Shown: positions 38,001-48,449, counted from the stretch's first letter. The stretch: DNA of 64,000 nt from Macquaria australasica (GCA_005408345.1 SEMN01000335.1:467849-531848), one strand, 5' to 3'. Notes: generated by a model not told the origin, from the sequence alone. Numbers and translations: made by a program.

Positions 38001-38444
38001 ACAGTGCCACTGGGACTTAATAATGTTTGGTAATTTTGGTTGTCGAGTGGAACTCACACAGGAAATCGTTCTGGTTGGGATAAATGTAAAGTGATGTAAT
38101 GATCTCCAGGCTGAATGCCTCAGTCACACTCTGTAGGTAGTGTTGTTAAACAGGCCAGGGGAAGCGGTGAGCTCAGATGTCGACAGTTTGGTTAACTTGA
38201 AACCTGCGGCCTGCTGAGTCCGTCTGAGTTAGAACAGTCCGCGTGTTCAAGCCGCCGAGTTAAAGCTGGGGAGATGTAAGAAGATCGATAGTAGTTGGCA
38301 CAGCGAGGAATCCCCCTCTGACTCAACTTCTCCTCCTCTGTCTCTTTCGCCTCTCTCTCCACAGATCCTCCCCCCGTCTCATTGGTTCCAAATGAGCAGC
38401 AGTTGGCCAGACTCACTGACTACGTGGCTTTCCTTGAGAACTGA
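28962..38444 (+). CDS. cops8: COP9 signalosome complex subunit 8 (seven coding exons)
   Basis: The gene encodes the smallest subunit of the COP9 signalosome, a PCI-domain scaffold in the complex that removes NEDD8 from cullins and so controls cullin-RING ubiquitin ligases in nucleus and cytoplasm. The coding exons are 28962-29033, 29715-29785, 30309-30357, 31200-31332, 36781-36888, 37088-37150 and 38365-38444. All junctions are GT-AG and all phases agree, giving 191 residues. Diagnostic segments are 'APGGIATPQVYAQLLALYLL', 'GQRIWQRDFPGIYTAIAAYQ', 'AYTSITAEDFAAFVG' and the C-terminus 'NEQQLARLTDYVAFLEN', all close to human COPS8. The human protein is 209 residues; the difference is a segment missing before the last exon. 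Start choice: the ATG at 28962 gives the family N-terminus MPTAV. Intron 4 (5.4 kb) contains the MuRF-like gene. It converges on col6a3, as in human. Confidence 0.96.
29715..29785 (+). other. cops8: cops8 coding exon 2
   Basis: It follows a TTTTTAACAG acceptor and encodes APGGIATP through LLHND. It ends in phase 2 (AT) before GTAAGT, so the next Met codon is split. Confidence 0.95.
30309..30357 (+). other. cops8: cops8 coding exon 3
   Basis: 49 bases. The first G completes the split Met codon, then NNARYLWKRTPQAIKS follows. The donor is GTAAGC. Confidence 0.95.
31200..31332 (+). other. cops8: cops8 coding exon 4
   Basis: It follows a TTTGCAG acceptor and encodes ANPELTAIWAVGQRIW through VMEALR. 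It ends in phase 1 before GTAACA. Confidence 0.95.
32948..33049 (+). promoter_or_regulatory. Candidate promoter and uORF of the nested MuRF-like gene
   Basis: A CAGCTG E-box (32948-32953) lies just upstream of a TATAAA box (32965-32970), about 200 bp before the start codon. That is consistent with muscle-type expression of MuRF genes. Transcription would start near 32995. A five-codon upstream frame (ATG 33032, stop 33047-33049) would then be in the leader. Confidence 0.45.
33171..34220 (+). CDS. trim63: MuRF/TRIM63-like RING E3 ubiquitin ligase, intronless
   Basis: A 349-residue protein in one uninterrupted exon inside cops8 intron 4, same strand. The domains run in TRIM order. The RING finger (residues 25-72) has all C3HC4 ligands: C25, C28, C41, H43, C46, C49, C69 and C72. 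The MuRF-family conserved box follows ('HGLQRNLLVENIIDIYKQ', about 84-101). The B-box is at 125-157 (C125, H128, C137, C140, C145, C148, H154). The coiled coil is at about 165-270, the COS box at about 272-329 ('GYEKMDHFTLSTEHVEAVLA'), and a glutamate tail at 331-349. Length and the acidic tail resemble MuRF1 (TRIM63; about 353 residues in human). MuRF2 (trim55) or MuRF3 (trim54) are less likely. Known MuRF1 ubiquitinates sarcomeric proteins during muscle atrophy; the same role is inferred here. Mammalian MuRF genes have many introns, so this looks like a retained retrocopy. No residual poly(A) or flanking duplication is seen. Confidence 0.92.
   Translation: MDVQRTGSMVRPPSPMDSLEKQLSCPICLDMFTKPVVILPCQHNLCRSCASDLYDSRNPYRFSGGVFRCPTCRFEVVLDRHGVHGLQRNLLVENIIDIYKQQQEGSGSGNTETTLKPKESKEPMCQEHEDEKINIYCVTCQVPTCSMCKVFGQHKDCEVAPLGSVYQAQKGELSNAIDTLVASNGRLQALLNQMEDACRAVQENAQRAKQGLAERFDLLYAVLEERKTILLELIGKEQDEKVAALRALAQRYGERLQASSELTDTAVRALEQGGAAEFLVASKGLITQTKDAAKCSLGEERPEPGYEKMDHFTLSTEHVEAVLAKMDFGVVDDDEFEDAEEEEEEEEEE
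34635..34835 (+). terminator. Candidate poly(A) signals of the nested gene
   Basis: AATAAA occurs at 34635-34640 and 34830-34835, the first two after the MuRF-like stop codon. Which is used cannot be told from sequence. Use of either would keep this transcript separate from cops8. Confidence 0.4.
34885..36780 (+). other. Remainder of cops8 intron 4
   Basis: No exon is seen. A CTATTTTTAA string near 34887 resembles a MEF2 site and could be a muscle enhancer for the nested gene, but this is a weak short-motif inference. Confidence 0.4.
36781..36888 (+). other. cops8: cops8 coding exon 5
   Basis: 108 bases, phase 1 in and out, encoding EGTRQRAYNLVAQAY through YSVEEAVK. The long intron before it holds the nested gene. 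Confidence 0.95.
37088..37150 (+). other. cops8: cops8 coding exon 6
   Basis: 63 bases, phase 1 in and out, encoding GVVSQGWQADPTTRMVMPKK plus P. The donor is GTAGGT. Confidence 0.95.
38365..38444 (+). other. cops8: cops8 coding exon 7 with stop
   Basis: It follows a pyrimidine-rich acceptor (CTCTCTCCACAG) and encodes DPPPVSLVPNEQQLARL through VAFLEN, then TGA. The phase joins exactly to exon 6. Confidence 0.95.
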
Positions 38445-39010
38445 TAACCCACCACAACCACTGCCACCCTTTTTTCCCCTTGCTTGGTACAGAGGGAGAA
38501 TACTTTGGATAGACTCTTCCTTCTTCCTGCAAAGTCCCACTCCCCTGATGAAGACATACCAAAAACACACCCATCATCTTGCATGAATGCTGCAAGCTCT
38601 TCTCCAAGACCTGCCTATTTATAGCTTCCCCTGTTAATTCATATGTTGAAAATTTAAGCCACAATGTTGTATTATAATCTTTTTTGTTCTCTTGCTCTCT
38701 ACAACCCACATGATGTATACATTCTGGGTCTGATTTCAAAGGAGGTATTACAAGAAATCTGTTTCCCATCACTGTCAGTATGTTTTTATTGCTAACCTAA
38801 CAAACCCTTTCCCACACAATAGAAATACACAAACTAGTATGTCCAGTACATCCATTTTGTTTTAGCACTTACAGGTTGCCTTGAAACTCATTTGTCAGGT
38901 TATAGAAGTCTTAGCATGCATGCATCACCGTGTGGATTTCAGTCCCCAGACCTCATGTTTTGAAGTTTATGTTTTGACTGGTGAATAAATATTTTGCTGT
39001 TTCTAATTTA
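38445..39010 (+). terminator. cops8: cops8 3' UTR and polyadenylation signal
   Basis: The 3' UTR runs about 560 bases to a canonical AATAAA at 38984-38989. The cleavage site is expected 10-25 bases further on. No other AATAAA lies between the stop and this point. Confidence 0.7.
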
Positions 39011-39274
39011 GTACGCTTTTATTTCTTTTATTCAAGAGTTCCATTACAGGTTGGTCTATGCAGAGCAGGTGGGGCTCAATCAAGGATGATGAATATTTAA
39101 TTACAGCTGGCCTTCTGGGCTTACCGTTGTCACATTGTCTCGCGTAAAAATCAGTTTGCCCTTTTCTGTGGCCTGGTATTAACAATTCACATGCAAAGGG
39201 AAGAACAAAATGTGTGAGGAAGCATATGACTGCTGTTGTTACAGCCATATAGTGTGCTGCAGGGATGATGTATT

Positions 39275-39985
39275 TTTGTAGGCCAACCCGGAAGTTAGCA
39301 TCACCCTGGTTCCCTCCACAAAAAGCCAATGGGATTTTTCCATTGGATTTTGGATTGTTGCAGAAAATAAGCTATGTGACAAACAAAAGTTCATGATACT
39401 TTCACGTTTTGTTCAGCAAGATCATCTTCACAAATGAACACCACTTTTATGCTTTTTGAAGAGTAAATGCAATCTCCAGAAGTAAAAAGCTAACAAACTA
39501 CACCACAGTCACATGACTTCAACATCACCACCACTAAGCTTCCAACTTGTTATTTGATTCTGTGCTTACCTCTTCTACAAAAGCCTTTGGGAAAGTTTGA
39601 GTTAGGATAGTTTGCAAGAGCGCGAGGATAAACACAACGAGGCTGTAAAGACGGACGAGTGAGTAGATGAGTTTCTGTGTTCGGCTTGATGACGTCCCCG
39701 ACAACCTCTGTAGTCTCATTTAGCTACTTGTTAGCAACCACCTTTTTTAAGACACGTAAAAGCTTCAAAATTCATGAGGTGGGTATTTACTGACGTATTT
39801 TATGCCGTACAACAAAACGTGAAAATCTCTTAAGCTTGTGTTAACCACAGACCTTATTTCAGGCATCTAAGCAAAAACCCATTCAGAAACCCATTGACTT
39901 CCAGACGAGGGAACCGGAAGAGCAACAATGCGAACTCATTGCCGGGTTTTAGGACTCATTACTGCAGCACTCTATTAGACCTTAG
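39275..39985. repeat. Probable dispersed DNA-element copy, about 700 bp
   Basis: The block from 'aacccggaagttagcat' to 'cgggttttaggactcatt' has short inverted ends (AACCCGG against CCGGGTT). Its text is one I recognise as recurrent and well conserved in spiny-rayed fish genomes. No coding capacity is evident and no other copy is in this window. Confidence 0.5.
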
Positions 39986-39989
39986 TATT

Positions 39990-41310
39990 GATCATTAGTA
40001 ACTTCATAGTAGAGCAAATAATCCAAATGAAAGCTGTTTTGCTTTGTCCACGTGTACCTCAAATGGTATGAATTGCTTTGGAAAATGAAAGGAGTTGCAC
40101 TAACACCAACCTTAAAGTCCACAAACTTTCCCATCTGTCTGTTGCATGACTAAACCCACCAGGTTGCATTAGTGTAACATGCAAAGCAAGTGTGCTGTCA
40201 GTGTGAAGATCTAAAATTGCTATATGGATTTTCAGCTTGTTTCATAAATGGTTTCATCACTTCTTTAAAGTATTAGTACAAGTCATGGTTACCATTAAAA
40301 TTGATTCTCTGAATCTGTAATTAGCTTGAATTAACATGAAGAAGTGATGGATTTTTTTAATCTTGTAAAGGCATATCTGGCTGCCATCTGTTCATCGATG
40401 CTTTGAAATAAAAGTCTGGTGGTGATTTCATTTTTTTTTTCTTTTTTTGGTCCCCTCTGCATCCTGTTTTGAATAAGAATTTGAAACACACTACTTATTT
40501 ATTGGATATACAGTGCAGCTCAACATAAAAGGCAGTGGCAGACATTTGATGTGATTGAGTGTGAAACCCTGTTCATCAGGGCCATTCCTTGCATGTTTGT
40601 GGTGGCCAGGAACTCATTTATTTCATGACACGGCTTTGCTTTGTTTTGAAAATGGCACATTGGAGATGCTGTGTTGGTTCTTCCCTGCTGGCCTTGTTAA
40701 GTCTATTTCAGTAACAGTCAAGGCCACATCCTCCTGTATGTAAGTGGAAAATCTTTTGTATGGTTTTTCTTTAATATTCAGTGAACTTTTTTTTTTAGCT
40801 CATTGGGTAATGTATTGAATCAGATCATCTTACTAGTTTAGATTGTTCTCGCCTGTATATAGAAATGTTCAAGTATGTGTTTGTGTATTTGCTATACACG
40901 TGTTGACTCAAACCCATGTCCAGGCATGTGTTGAACCAGCACTGGCCTCATGACAGCACAGCATGCCAGAGTCAGTCAGCACAAGTGTGAGTGTGAGAAG
41001 GTAACTGAGCCTATCACTGTTCTGTGTTCCTGCTGACCTCGGGTCTGTCACAGTGGTACTAAATTTGTACACAGAGGCACATGCACCCACACAAATCTAT
41101 TGGACGAAGCTGACGTTGCACAGCCTAAAGTATGTCACTGCAAAAATACATTTTAACTGTATGGATATGGACAACCTCAATGTTTTTACATGTTCTAACT
41201 CCAAATGGCTTGTGCTAATTAAATTGAAAATTAGTTTGGGAATATGCACGAATAATGCAACATATCGAATGACATGGCAGAACGCTTTTCACGAACAGAA
41301 GTGAACACAG
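39990..41310. other. Intergenic stretch, no gene supported
   Basis: AT-rich with poly-T tracts near 40430. No exon or RNA gene is seen before the tRNA. Confidence 0.5.
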
Positions 41311-41315
41311 TTCAT

Positions 41316-41389
41316 GGCCGGTTAGCTCAGTTGGTTAGAGCGTGGTGCTAATAACGCCAAGGTCGCGGGTTCGATCCCCGTACGGGCCA
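41316..41389 (+). tRNA. tRNA-Ile (anticodon AAT)
   Basis: A 74-base cloverleaf with no intron. The acceptor arms GGCCGGT/ACGGGCC pair apart from a G-G opposition at the fifth position. The anticodon stem 41343-41347/41555-type pairing closes a CTAATAA loop with AAT at 41350-41352 (partner arm 41355-41359). The internal promoter A box (TAGCTCAGTTGG, from 41323) and B box (GGTTCGATCCC, 41368-41378) are intact. As far as I recall it matches the common vertebrate isoacceptor. The nearest run of four or more T downstream is over 200 bases away, which is unusual for RNA polymerase III termination. Confidence 0.95.
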
Positions 41390-41678
41390 AACTTGTTATA
41401 GTATTTATCTCGTCCTCCATCTGCATGAAATGATCTAGATATTGAATATGGAGACCAGAACAAAAAATTCAAGGGCACCAAAATACAATGCAATAAAGTA
41501 TAAATGAAGATTAATGGAATTATAAAATAAAAGGAAAATGCACAAATACATAAATAAATAAATGGTGATCATTAATTAGTATACAAATCTACATTTATTT
41601 CTGTACATTTTTACTTGTATTTATTTCTACATTTCTACTATTATTCATTTGTGTATTTCTGTGTCTGCATATTAATAA

Positions 41679-41963
41679 CAGTGTTGGGCAATAACGCATT
41701 ACTTAATAACAAATTACAGTAATAAGATTAGTTTTTTCAGCGAAGAGTAGTGTAAGGGATTACAATTTAAAAGTCAGTTATAGAGTTTGATGGCGGACTG
41801 ATATCAGTTTGGTTTTGGTCTCTGCGTTCGTTTCATTCTCTACGTGTAGCTTGGAGCAGTAGCTGGAGGTGCTAAGGTGCTACCTGTGCTGTTGAGTAAT
41901 TAGTTAAGTAATTCCATTTTCAATGAGTAATTGATTACATTTCAAGTAACTTGCCCTACAGTG
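41679..41963. mobile_element. hAT-like miniature element, 285 bp, with 8-bp target duplication
   Basis: The left end CAGTGTTGGGCA and the reverse complement of the right end (CACTGTAGGGCA) are inverted repeats. The flanking octamers ATTAATAA (41671-41678) and GTTAATAA (41964-41971) agree at 7 of 8. The termini are the 'cagtgttgggca' type widespread in fish and typical of hAT elements. Confidence 0.85.
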
Positions 41964-41974
41964 GTTAATAAAGT

Positions 41975-44580
41975 AGGTAGTACAAACCTCACTCTGATAT
42001 GGTCAAAAGATCCTGCAGCTGGGGCACAAGCCAGCTCAACACCAGTAGCAAGGCAAACGGAATCAATCACACTCGTGTGATTTCTTACCACCTGCCTCAT
42101 TAACATACAAAGAAATACAGAAAGAAAGAAATGCACAGATGTATGTATAGAAATATAGATGAATAAAAGGCATTTATTTATGTCCCGATTACATAATAAC
42201 ATTTAGTTATATATTTGTTTATTTATTTATTTATGAAGAAGTCATTTTTTGTCCTCCACAACTGAATCCCAATTGCTACAGATGGTTTGCCAAACCCTTC
42301 CATGGGTGAATGCATAGTAAATAGTAAAGTTCTTTGGATAAAAGCATTCCTCAGCACTTCAAATGCACTTTAAATTTAAAGTGCATGTTATAACTTAAAG
42401 CATTTATGTTGTGAATGAAAAGTTTTGTTTTGTATTTACACTGACAGGTTTCATACAGATCAGAAGAAGCCCTGTATAGCACGAAAGTGTGGACATCTTT
42501 GAGGCAATCAGCAAGGGAAACAGGCTCATTTGAAATCCTGCATGTGGATACTAAATCAGTCTTTACAGTACAGTTTTTGTGCTCTCTAAAACCCTTTCAG
42601 ACCATAAATACTGAGTAACTTGATGCGTGCGGATAACCAACACAGTTTTACAGGTTCATATGATACATAAAATATGTCAAGGCAATGTTGTGAACCAGCT
42701 GGGATAATGCTTTGAAGTGAGGACACAAGGTCATACTGTATTTCCAGAATACTGCTGTGGGTCCAGCAGCAAGTTTAATAGTCACTTGTTGGTTCAATGA
42801 AGAAGGCCAGTTAGGTTTTAGACTTCTTTTAATTGTGAATTTGTTCCATGCATGCATGACCTTTATTTCAGCCTGAAAGTAAAGTGCCCCACAGAGGCAA
42901 ACAGCAGTAACTACTTGCTTTAGTAAAAGTTAAAGGTTGTGACCTCATGTAGCGTTCAGCTCTACAAATGGTAATATTAACTGAGCTTTAGCAACAATAC
43001 TTCTGTTGGACAAAAGGCTGACCATTGGTGCAATTTTTACATTTTCACTGGGTACTGCTGTTTGTACCATGAAATACCAAGACTAGAATGCTGTTCAACA
43101 CATGTAATAACACACTGTAATAAACTACAGCCGTTACAAAAAGCACTTAAAATCAGTCTTGCCTCTGCTGAGTTTATCACAGCTCCATACACATGGCCTG
43201 CACATTTTAGAAGTCTTTATCATTCACACATTTCCACTCCAACCTGCTCCCTTTGAAGTGGCTAAGATCACTGTTTTGTATTATTTGTACAATCATCCTA
43301 TTTTTGTTTGCAGTGAGCCTCCAGACACATAGCTGATTTTAGAAACAATTAACATGAAAACAGAAGAAACAGAAAAGCAGAAGGAAAGACTTCTGGAAAA
43401 ATTTGGACCAGTTTTTTTCCCTTTTGTTTTTTTTTTTTTTAATTTTGGTATGTTTGAGTGAAAAAAAGAAAACTCGTGGGACGTTTACTGAGTCAATGGC
43501 CTTTTGAACAGATGCTCACAAAGAGCCTGGGGCTTTTGTTCATGAGGTAATTTTTTCCATGGGTCAATGGTGACTTCTGCCTCCCATCATAGCACACGCC
43601 ATCGACATGACATTATAGAGGACTGCAAGGGTGGTATACAAACACAGTTCTGCTAAAGCAGGGGTTTTGGTGTGACACTTTGAAGAAAATCTAAAAACGC
43701 GACAATTCTCAGGCACGTTCTGGAGTTATAAGGAGGAGGATTTTTTTAATAATGGTGCTAAGGGTTTTAAAGTATCTTTATTGCCTCAATGAGCTGTGCG
43801 TCACAGCCACTGCTAAAGTTCCAACTGTTGACAGTGTTGATAAGCAGCCAAATCAGCAGCCAAACTACAAAACTAACTTCCATAGTTTTCAGAGCACCAG
43901 CGTTTTCCTGTCCCTTTTACTGCCCTTGGGGAGGCACGCCTCACAGTATGAAATAATACCTCTTAATTTTGCTAGGCACGTTTGCAGGCCTTTCATTTAG
44001 TACTTGTTAAATCATGCTCATGAAGCTTTAGTAACACAGTTTCATGGCAAATTAATAACAGTATGGATATATATACATTACATAACCATAATCTATTATT
44101 ATGGAACTTAATGGATAAGTTTGTGTCTGGAAATGCTCTTACATATTTCGATGACATATATAGCTCAGCAGTTCTGGCAGTGTCTAAATCAGGTGGAGCT
44201 GATCTGTTCAGCGGTCTCATGATAGCTGGAGAGGTTTGACCCAACAGGGAATGCCTTGGACGAGGGAAGAGGTTACATAAGAGAGGAGATGAACCAGTAG
44301 GTGGCAGTCTTCACTTACAGTTGGTGTGATCTCAGAGAGAGTGCAGTTGCCTGACATGACACATACTGCTCACTATTACCAGATACTAAAATGCATTATA
44401 GACAAGTTTATAAAGCTTTCATCAAAAGTAGCAATGTTTGGATAAGAGGAGAAAAGGCAGATTTCCTTTTTTTTTCATGTTTGCCTTTTGCTCCAACATG
44501 GGGGGGGGGGGTTGTTTAAATTTACATTAACAGCCGTAAAAGCTCCCTCACATCCACAGAGAAAATGTTTCCATGTGGGA
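41975..44580. other. Intergenic stretch with a 24-bp palindrome
   Basis: No gene is supported. It holds a perfect palindrome at 42363-42386, poly-T near 43430 and a 12-base G run at 44500-44511. Confidence 0.5.
42363..42386. other. Perfect 24-bp palindrome
   Basis: The half-site ATGCACTTTAAA is followed immediately by its exact reverse complement with no spacer. Confidence 0.85.
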
Positions 44581-44589
44581 CGATGAGTC

Positions 44590-44860
44590 ATGAGCATGAG
44601 ACCAAGAGAAGACTCCAAGAGGATGTGGGAGACTGAACAGAGGACGGTGATGAGAAAAAGAGGAGAAGAGGGGGATCAGAGAGAGGAGGAGGAGGAGAAG
44701 AGAGATGGTGCAAGGGGCCGATAGGAGCCAAAGCGAGAGAAGTGGTGGGAGGAAGAGTGGGGAGAAGGAGAGTGAAGGAAACATTGCACAGGCATTGCTG
44801 CATGAGTGCCAAGTGGACAAATATCTGCAGCAAAGAGGACGAAAGACAAAGAGAGAGACT
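44590..44860. repeat. Polypurine tract
   Basis: About 270 bases dominated by A and G on the + strand (GAGGAGGAGGAG, GAGAGAGG, GGGAGAAGGAG strings) with few pyrimidines. The antisense open frames here are Leu/Ser/Pro-rich by composition alone. Confidence 0.8.
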
Positions 44861-44869
44861 GGAAATTGA

Positions 44870-46110
44870 ATATAGCTGTAGTAAAAGTGAATTTTCCAGC
44901 ATTATATTATTGACATTTTGGGATTGTTAGAGATTACTGCATGGCTACATTAAAAAGATTTATGTTCCAAACTATGTAAACAAACTGGAAATATATGAAT
45001 CTGTGGCAGCTTTTCAACATGTACTTCAGTTCGTGTCATTACAAGCCACATCCAAACACATTCTACAGCTTTGTGGGTTCATAAATCACTTATATTTACC
45101 CTGGTTTAGCATGAAAAATAACACGTTTTCTAGAGAAAAAAATGTGCTTACATTTGTCTTATATACAGACAGAAAAAAACCCACTTGAAGAGTCCCTAAC
45201 TCCGAGCTCATGAGAACCAAGAGAACGTGAAAATGAATTCTCACGAACGGAGAATTAGATGCAGTTTCTCAAAGCAGCTGTTTTCCAAGCCATGTGACCT
45301 CAGTAAGAGTTCCCAGATAATGGCCACAGGCTCCGGGCCCTCACATTTCTCATCCAGGAGATTTTCTAATCCACTATTAAAAGTCAAGATATCCAGCAAG
45401 ACTTGACTTGGCTTAAACGGTCCCACTGCCAGCCAAAAACTGAATGGGTCTTTTATTAGCCTACCATGTACCCTTCATTCATGTCCTGCTCCTGGGGATG
45501 TCACCTTTAGACTTTGTGTAATTGCAGAGGAAATTAAGAGAGGAAAAGTAATACAGATCACTGGCAGAGTACAGTGAGGACGCACAAAAGTATGTTTTCA
45601 TTTGATTCAGCTTTAAAGTCTGCTCTTATTTGAAAAAGACACAAAGTTATATAGAAATTCCCTCTTGACAGAAAAAAAACATTTTTCAAATTAAGACTGC
45701 TTTACTATTAATACTTTTTGGAAAGCATTAGGCTGAGAGAATGACATGGATAAGGGGACACAGCAGAGATGGCTCTTGCAGTATGTCGGCCTCAGCCAGC
45801 TGGACTACACACATAGCTCTTCTTCACTAACTGTCTATTTCAATCATTAGTGTGACTTTTGTTACGGGCCAGGATTTCTTAAATCAAAGACATTTTTTTT
45901 GTTTGTTTGTTTGCTTTCAGAAACAATAGGACATTTTATTATCACAATGTTTGCTCTTATACTCAATTAAGAGATCACTTCTCTCAGATCAGTTAGATAT
46001 AGATAAAACCTTCACAATTAAAGGATAAGTCAATATTCTATATTGGTCTTATTATAAACCAAATCCCATGAAACTAAAACCAACAAGCGATTAATCCTAC
46101 TAACAAGTAT
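44870..46110. other. Intergenic stretch, nothing recognised
   Basis: AT-rich. No supported gene, RNA or repeat. Confidence 0.5.
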
Positions 46111-46117
46111 TGTCTGT

Positions 46118-46835
46118 TTATCCAAAGCCTGATAAATCTTCTTCCTCTGTGCCATACAGCTCCATTGTTGCCAAAAAACTATGTTCCTTCATCACCATGA
46201 ACACACACACTGTAGTTTATTTTGACTCAATCCCATGCAGACACCGTCCTGCTGCCACAAATACTCACTAGAGAACCAAATTTGGAAAAGAAATAGTCCC
46301 CAAATGCACAATGTACTCCTGTTTGGATTGGGTTTGCTAAGAACTACAGTGCCCAGCTGTTTTAGGAAATTACTGAGCCTTTTTAGCCATGCTAGTGGCA
46401 TGGCTCAAGGGATGCGGTCACTTGGTCAGTTTGGTCCAGACTTTAATATCTCAACAACTATTGCATGGATTGCCACGACATTTAGTAGAGACGTGCATGA
46501 TCCCCTCAGGATGAATTGCAATCACTTTGGTGATCTCTGCTTTTCATGCAGTCATCAGGTAATTCTAATGACTTTCCCATCAGCCTCAGCTGTACTTTGT
46601 GTTCAATGCTAATTAGCAAATGTTAACGTGCTAATATGGTAAACTAAGATGGTAAACATGGTAAACATTATACCTGCTAAAGCAGTTTAGCATTGTCTGA
46701 AACTATATATTTTTGACCACATTTTGAAGAGTTACATCTTCAGTAGGAGCCACAGACAGGATATGGAAGTTAGAAGGTTTGGTTCTGCTGTTTTTATGGG
46801 ATTTGTTGACAATAACAAGAATATAGAATAACATC
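46118..46835. repeat. Dispersed repeat A, split by another repeat
   Basis: The left part (46118-46385) and the right part (46693-46835) align in order with the uninterrupted copy at 19800-20155. The break lies between 'ttactgagcctttt' and 'gaaactatatattt'. The intervening block is a different repeat. Confidence 0.65.
46386..46690. repeat. Dispersed repeat B inserted in repeat A
   Basis: The text 'tctcaacaactattgcatgg', 'cccctcaggatgaattgcaa' and 'gctaattagcaaatgtta' is a very common fish repeat by my recollection. It is absent from the paralogous position at about 20040, so it is an insertion into repeat A. Confidence 0.65.
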
Positions 46836-46869
46836 AGCCTGATTCTTCAAGGAGCTCTAAAGCTCTAAC

Positions 46870-47445
46870 GGAACTATTAGAAGAAGCTAATTTAAAAAGG
46901 CTCATCAGTGCATTACTGTATAACACCGTATGTCTATGCACTATAAGTTTCTTTAACTTACCATCCTGCACTGTAAGAGCTTGTCTTCCCAAAGGATCAA
47001 TCCAAACGTCTCATTGTGGTTTACAGTGAGCCACAGCCTCGCTGTCCCATGTTATTATTTTTCACTTTCTCTGAATTCTCTGGATATTTGAAGGTATGAG
47101 TCATTTAACGTGACCTTTCATTTTACACTGACCCGACTTACTTACACAGATATTCTTCTCCCCAAGGTTCAGTGTCTGTGCAGGTTGTCAAATTTCTACT
47201 CAGTCTCCCTTCTTCTCTTTGATGGAAAAGATAAAACCCTGGAGTTCCTTAAGCCCCGGTTGAAGATCTTTTACCACCACATGCGATGCAAAGGCACAAA
47301 TCCAACTCCCCACTGCAGGAAACCAAATCAAGTGCTATCAGCTGAATCTGTGTGCCACTTCAAAACAAAGCATTTTATTGGCTTCTGGGGAGGTTTAGAG
47401 ACACTTTTGTCAAGTGCAGGCTTGCAAATAATAATAAAAATGGGC
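46870..47445. other. Intergenic stretch, nothing recognised
   Basis: No gene or repeat supported. Confidence 0.45.
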
Positions 47446-47451
47446 AATAAA

Positions 47452-47880
47452 AAAGGGTCACTCCACCAATTTTACACATGAAGATCAGTTTACCTATCAT
47501 GGTTAGTACTATGCCTGGGACTCTGGTGGGAACTTTCTAAAGTCTGAGAGAATAACCCTGATGATGTCATGAGGTCATCTCTGCCTGGGTTGTGAGACTA
47601 CACATTTATAACAGAAAGCCTGCATTACAAACTTGAGCATGGAGTTTGAAAGATGTGGGCATTTACAAGGAAACGAAAGATTAGATAAGTCAAAGAAAGC
47701 TATTGAGTTGCATTATAGGAAATGTAGGATTGAGCATTTTTGGAGCTTGACCCATATGACTGAAAGTCAGGATATCTCAGCCTCTGCTGTTTTGATTGTG
47801 ACCATTCTTTTTTCAATGTGTCACTCGCAAGTCCACCAACTTTGTGGAATTGTAATAATAAATCGCTGGCGTATCCCTTT
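47452..47880. mobile_element. Second copy of the 14891-type miniature element
   Basis: It starts AAAGGGTCACTCC and ends GCGTATCCCTTT (inverted AAAGGGATACGC). It shares with 14891-15195 the blocks 'gcattat(g/a)ggaaatgtagg', 'tttttggagcttgacc' and 'ctcagcctctgctg'. It is longer than the first copy by an insertion in its left half. Confidence 0.7.
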
Positions 47881-48449
47881 AAATCAACTGAAATTAAAAA
47901 AAACATTATGTTTTACAGTGACTGAAATTTCAGGAGTTTACCAGATTGTGTCTATATATTTTTCCAACCTGGCTTTTGTAAAATCCTCACCGTCTGCATT
48001 ATGAACTGTGGTTAATATAACCTGAATAAATGTGGCAAGTATCATGTAGTTTGTCTTGGAATTGGATTCCCATGTCTGAGTTTAACATGCACAGCTGCAC
48101 AATATGCGAGTGTGTGCAATAATGTTGTGAAATTCTACAGCTTAGAGAATCTGCTTTGGTGACAGTTTGTTTGAATCCCATCTACATAAATTCTGCTTTA
48201 GCAGATTGTAGGAATATGTGACAGGATGAAAATAATCATCCTGATCCTGAGCACCAGGTTGCTTAATTGGTTAATCTAATATCAACTTCACTGCTGCTCC
48301 CTTAAGTAAGTCAGATGTACATGAAAACTCATCCAAGTTGCTGCATTTTGTTAGGTGCATTGCTTAATCCACTTGTCATGATGTGTTAGAGCCAACCTGA
48401 AGGAGCAGGATGTGAAATGCATCATTATGTAGAAATTAATGAGACTTCA

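Noticed and set aside
44548..44902. Leu/Ser/Pro-rich minus-strand frames suggesting a membrane protein
   Set aside because: They are the complement of the polypurine tract; the hydrophobicity is a composition artefact.
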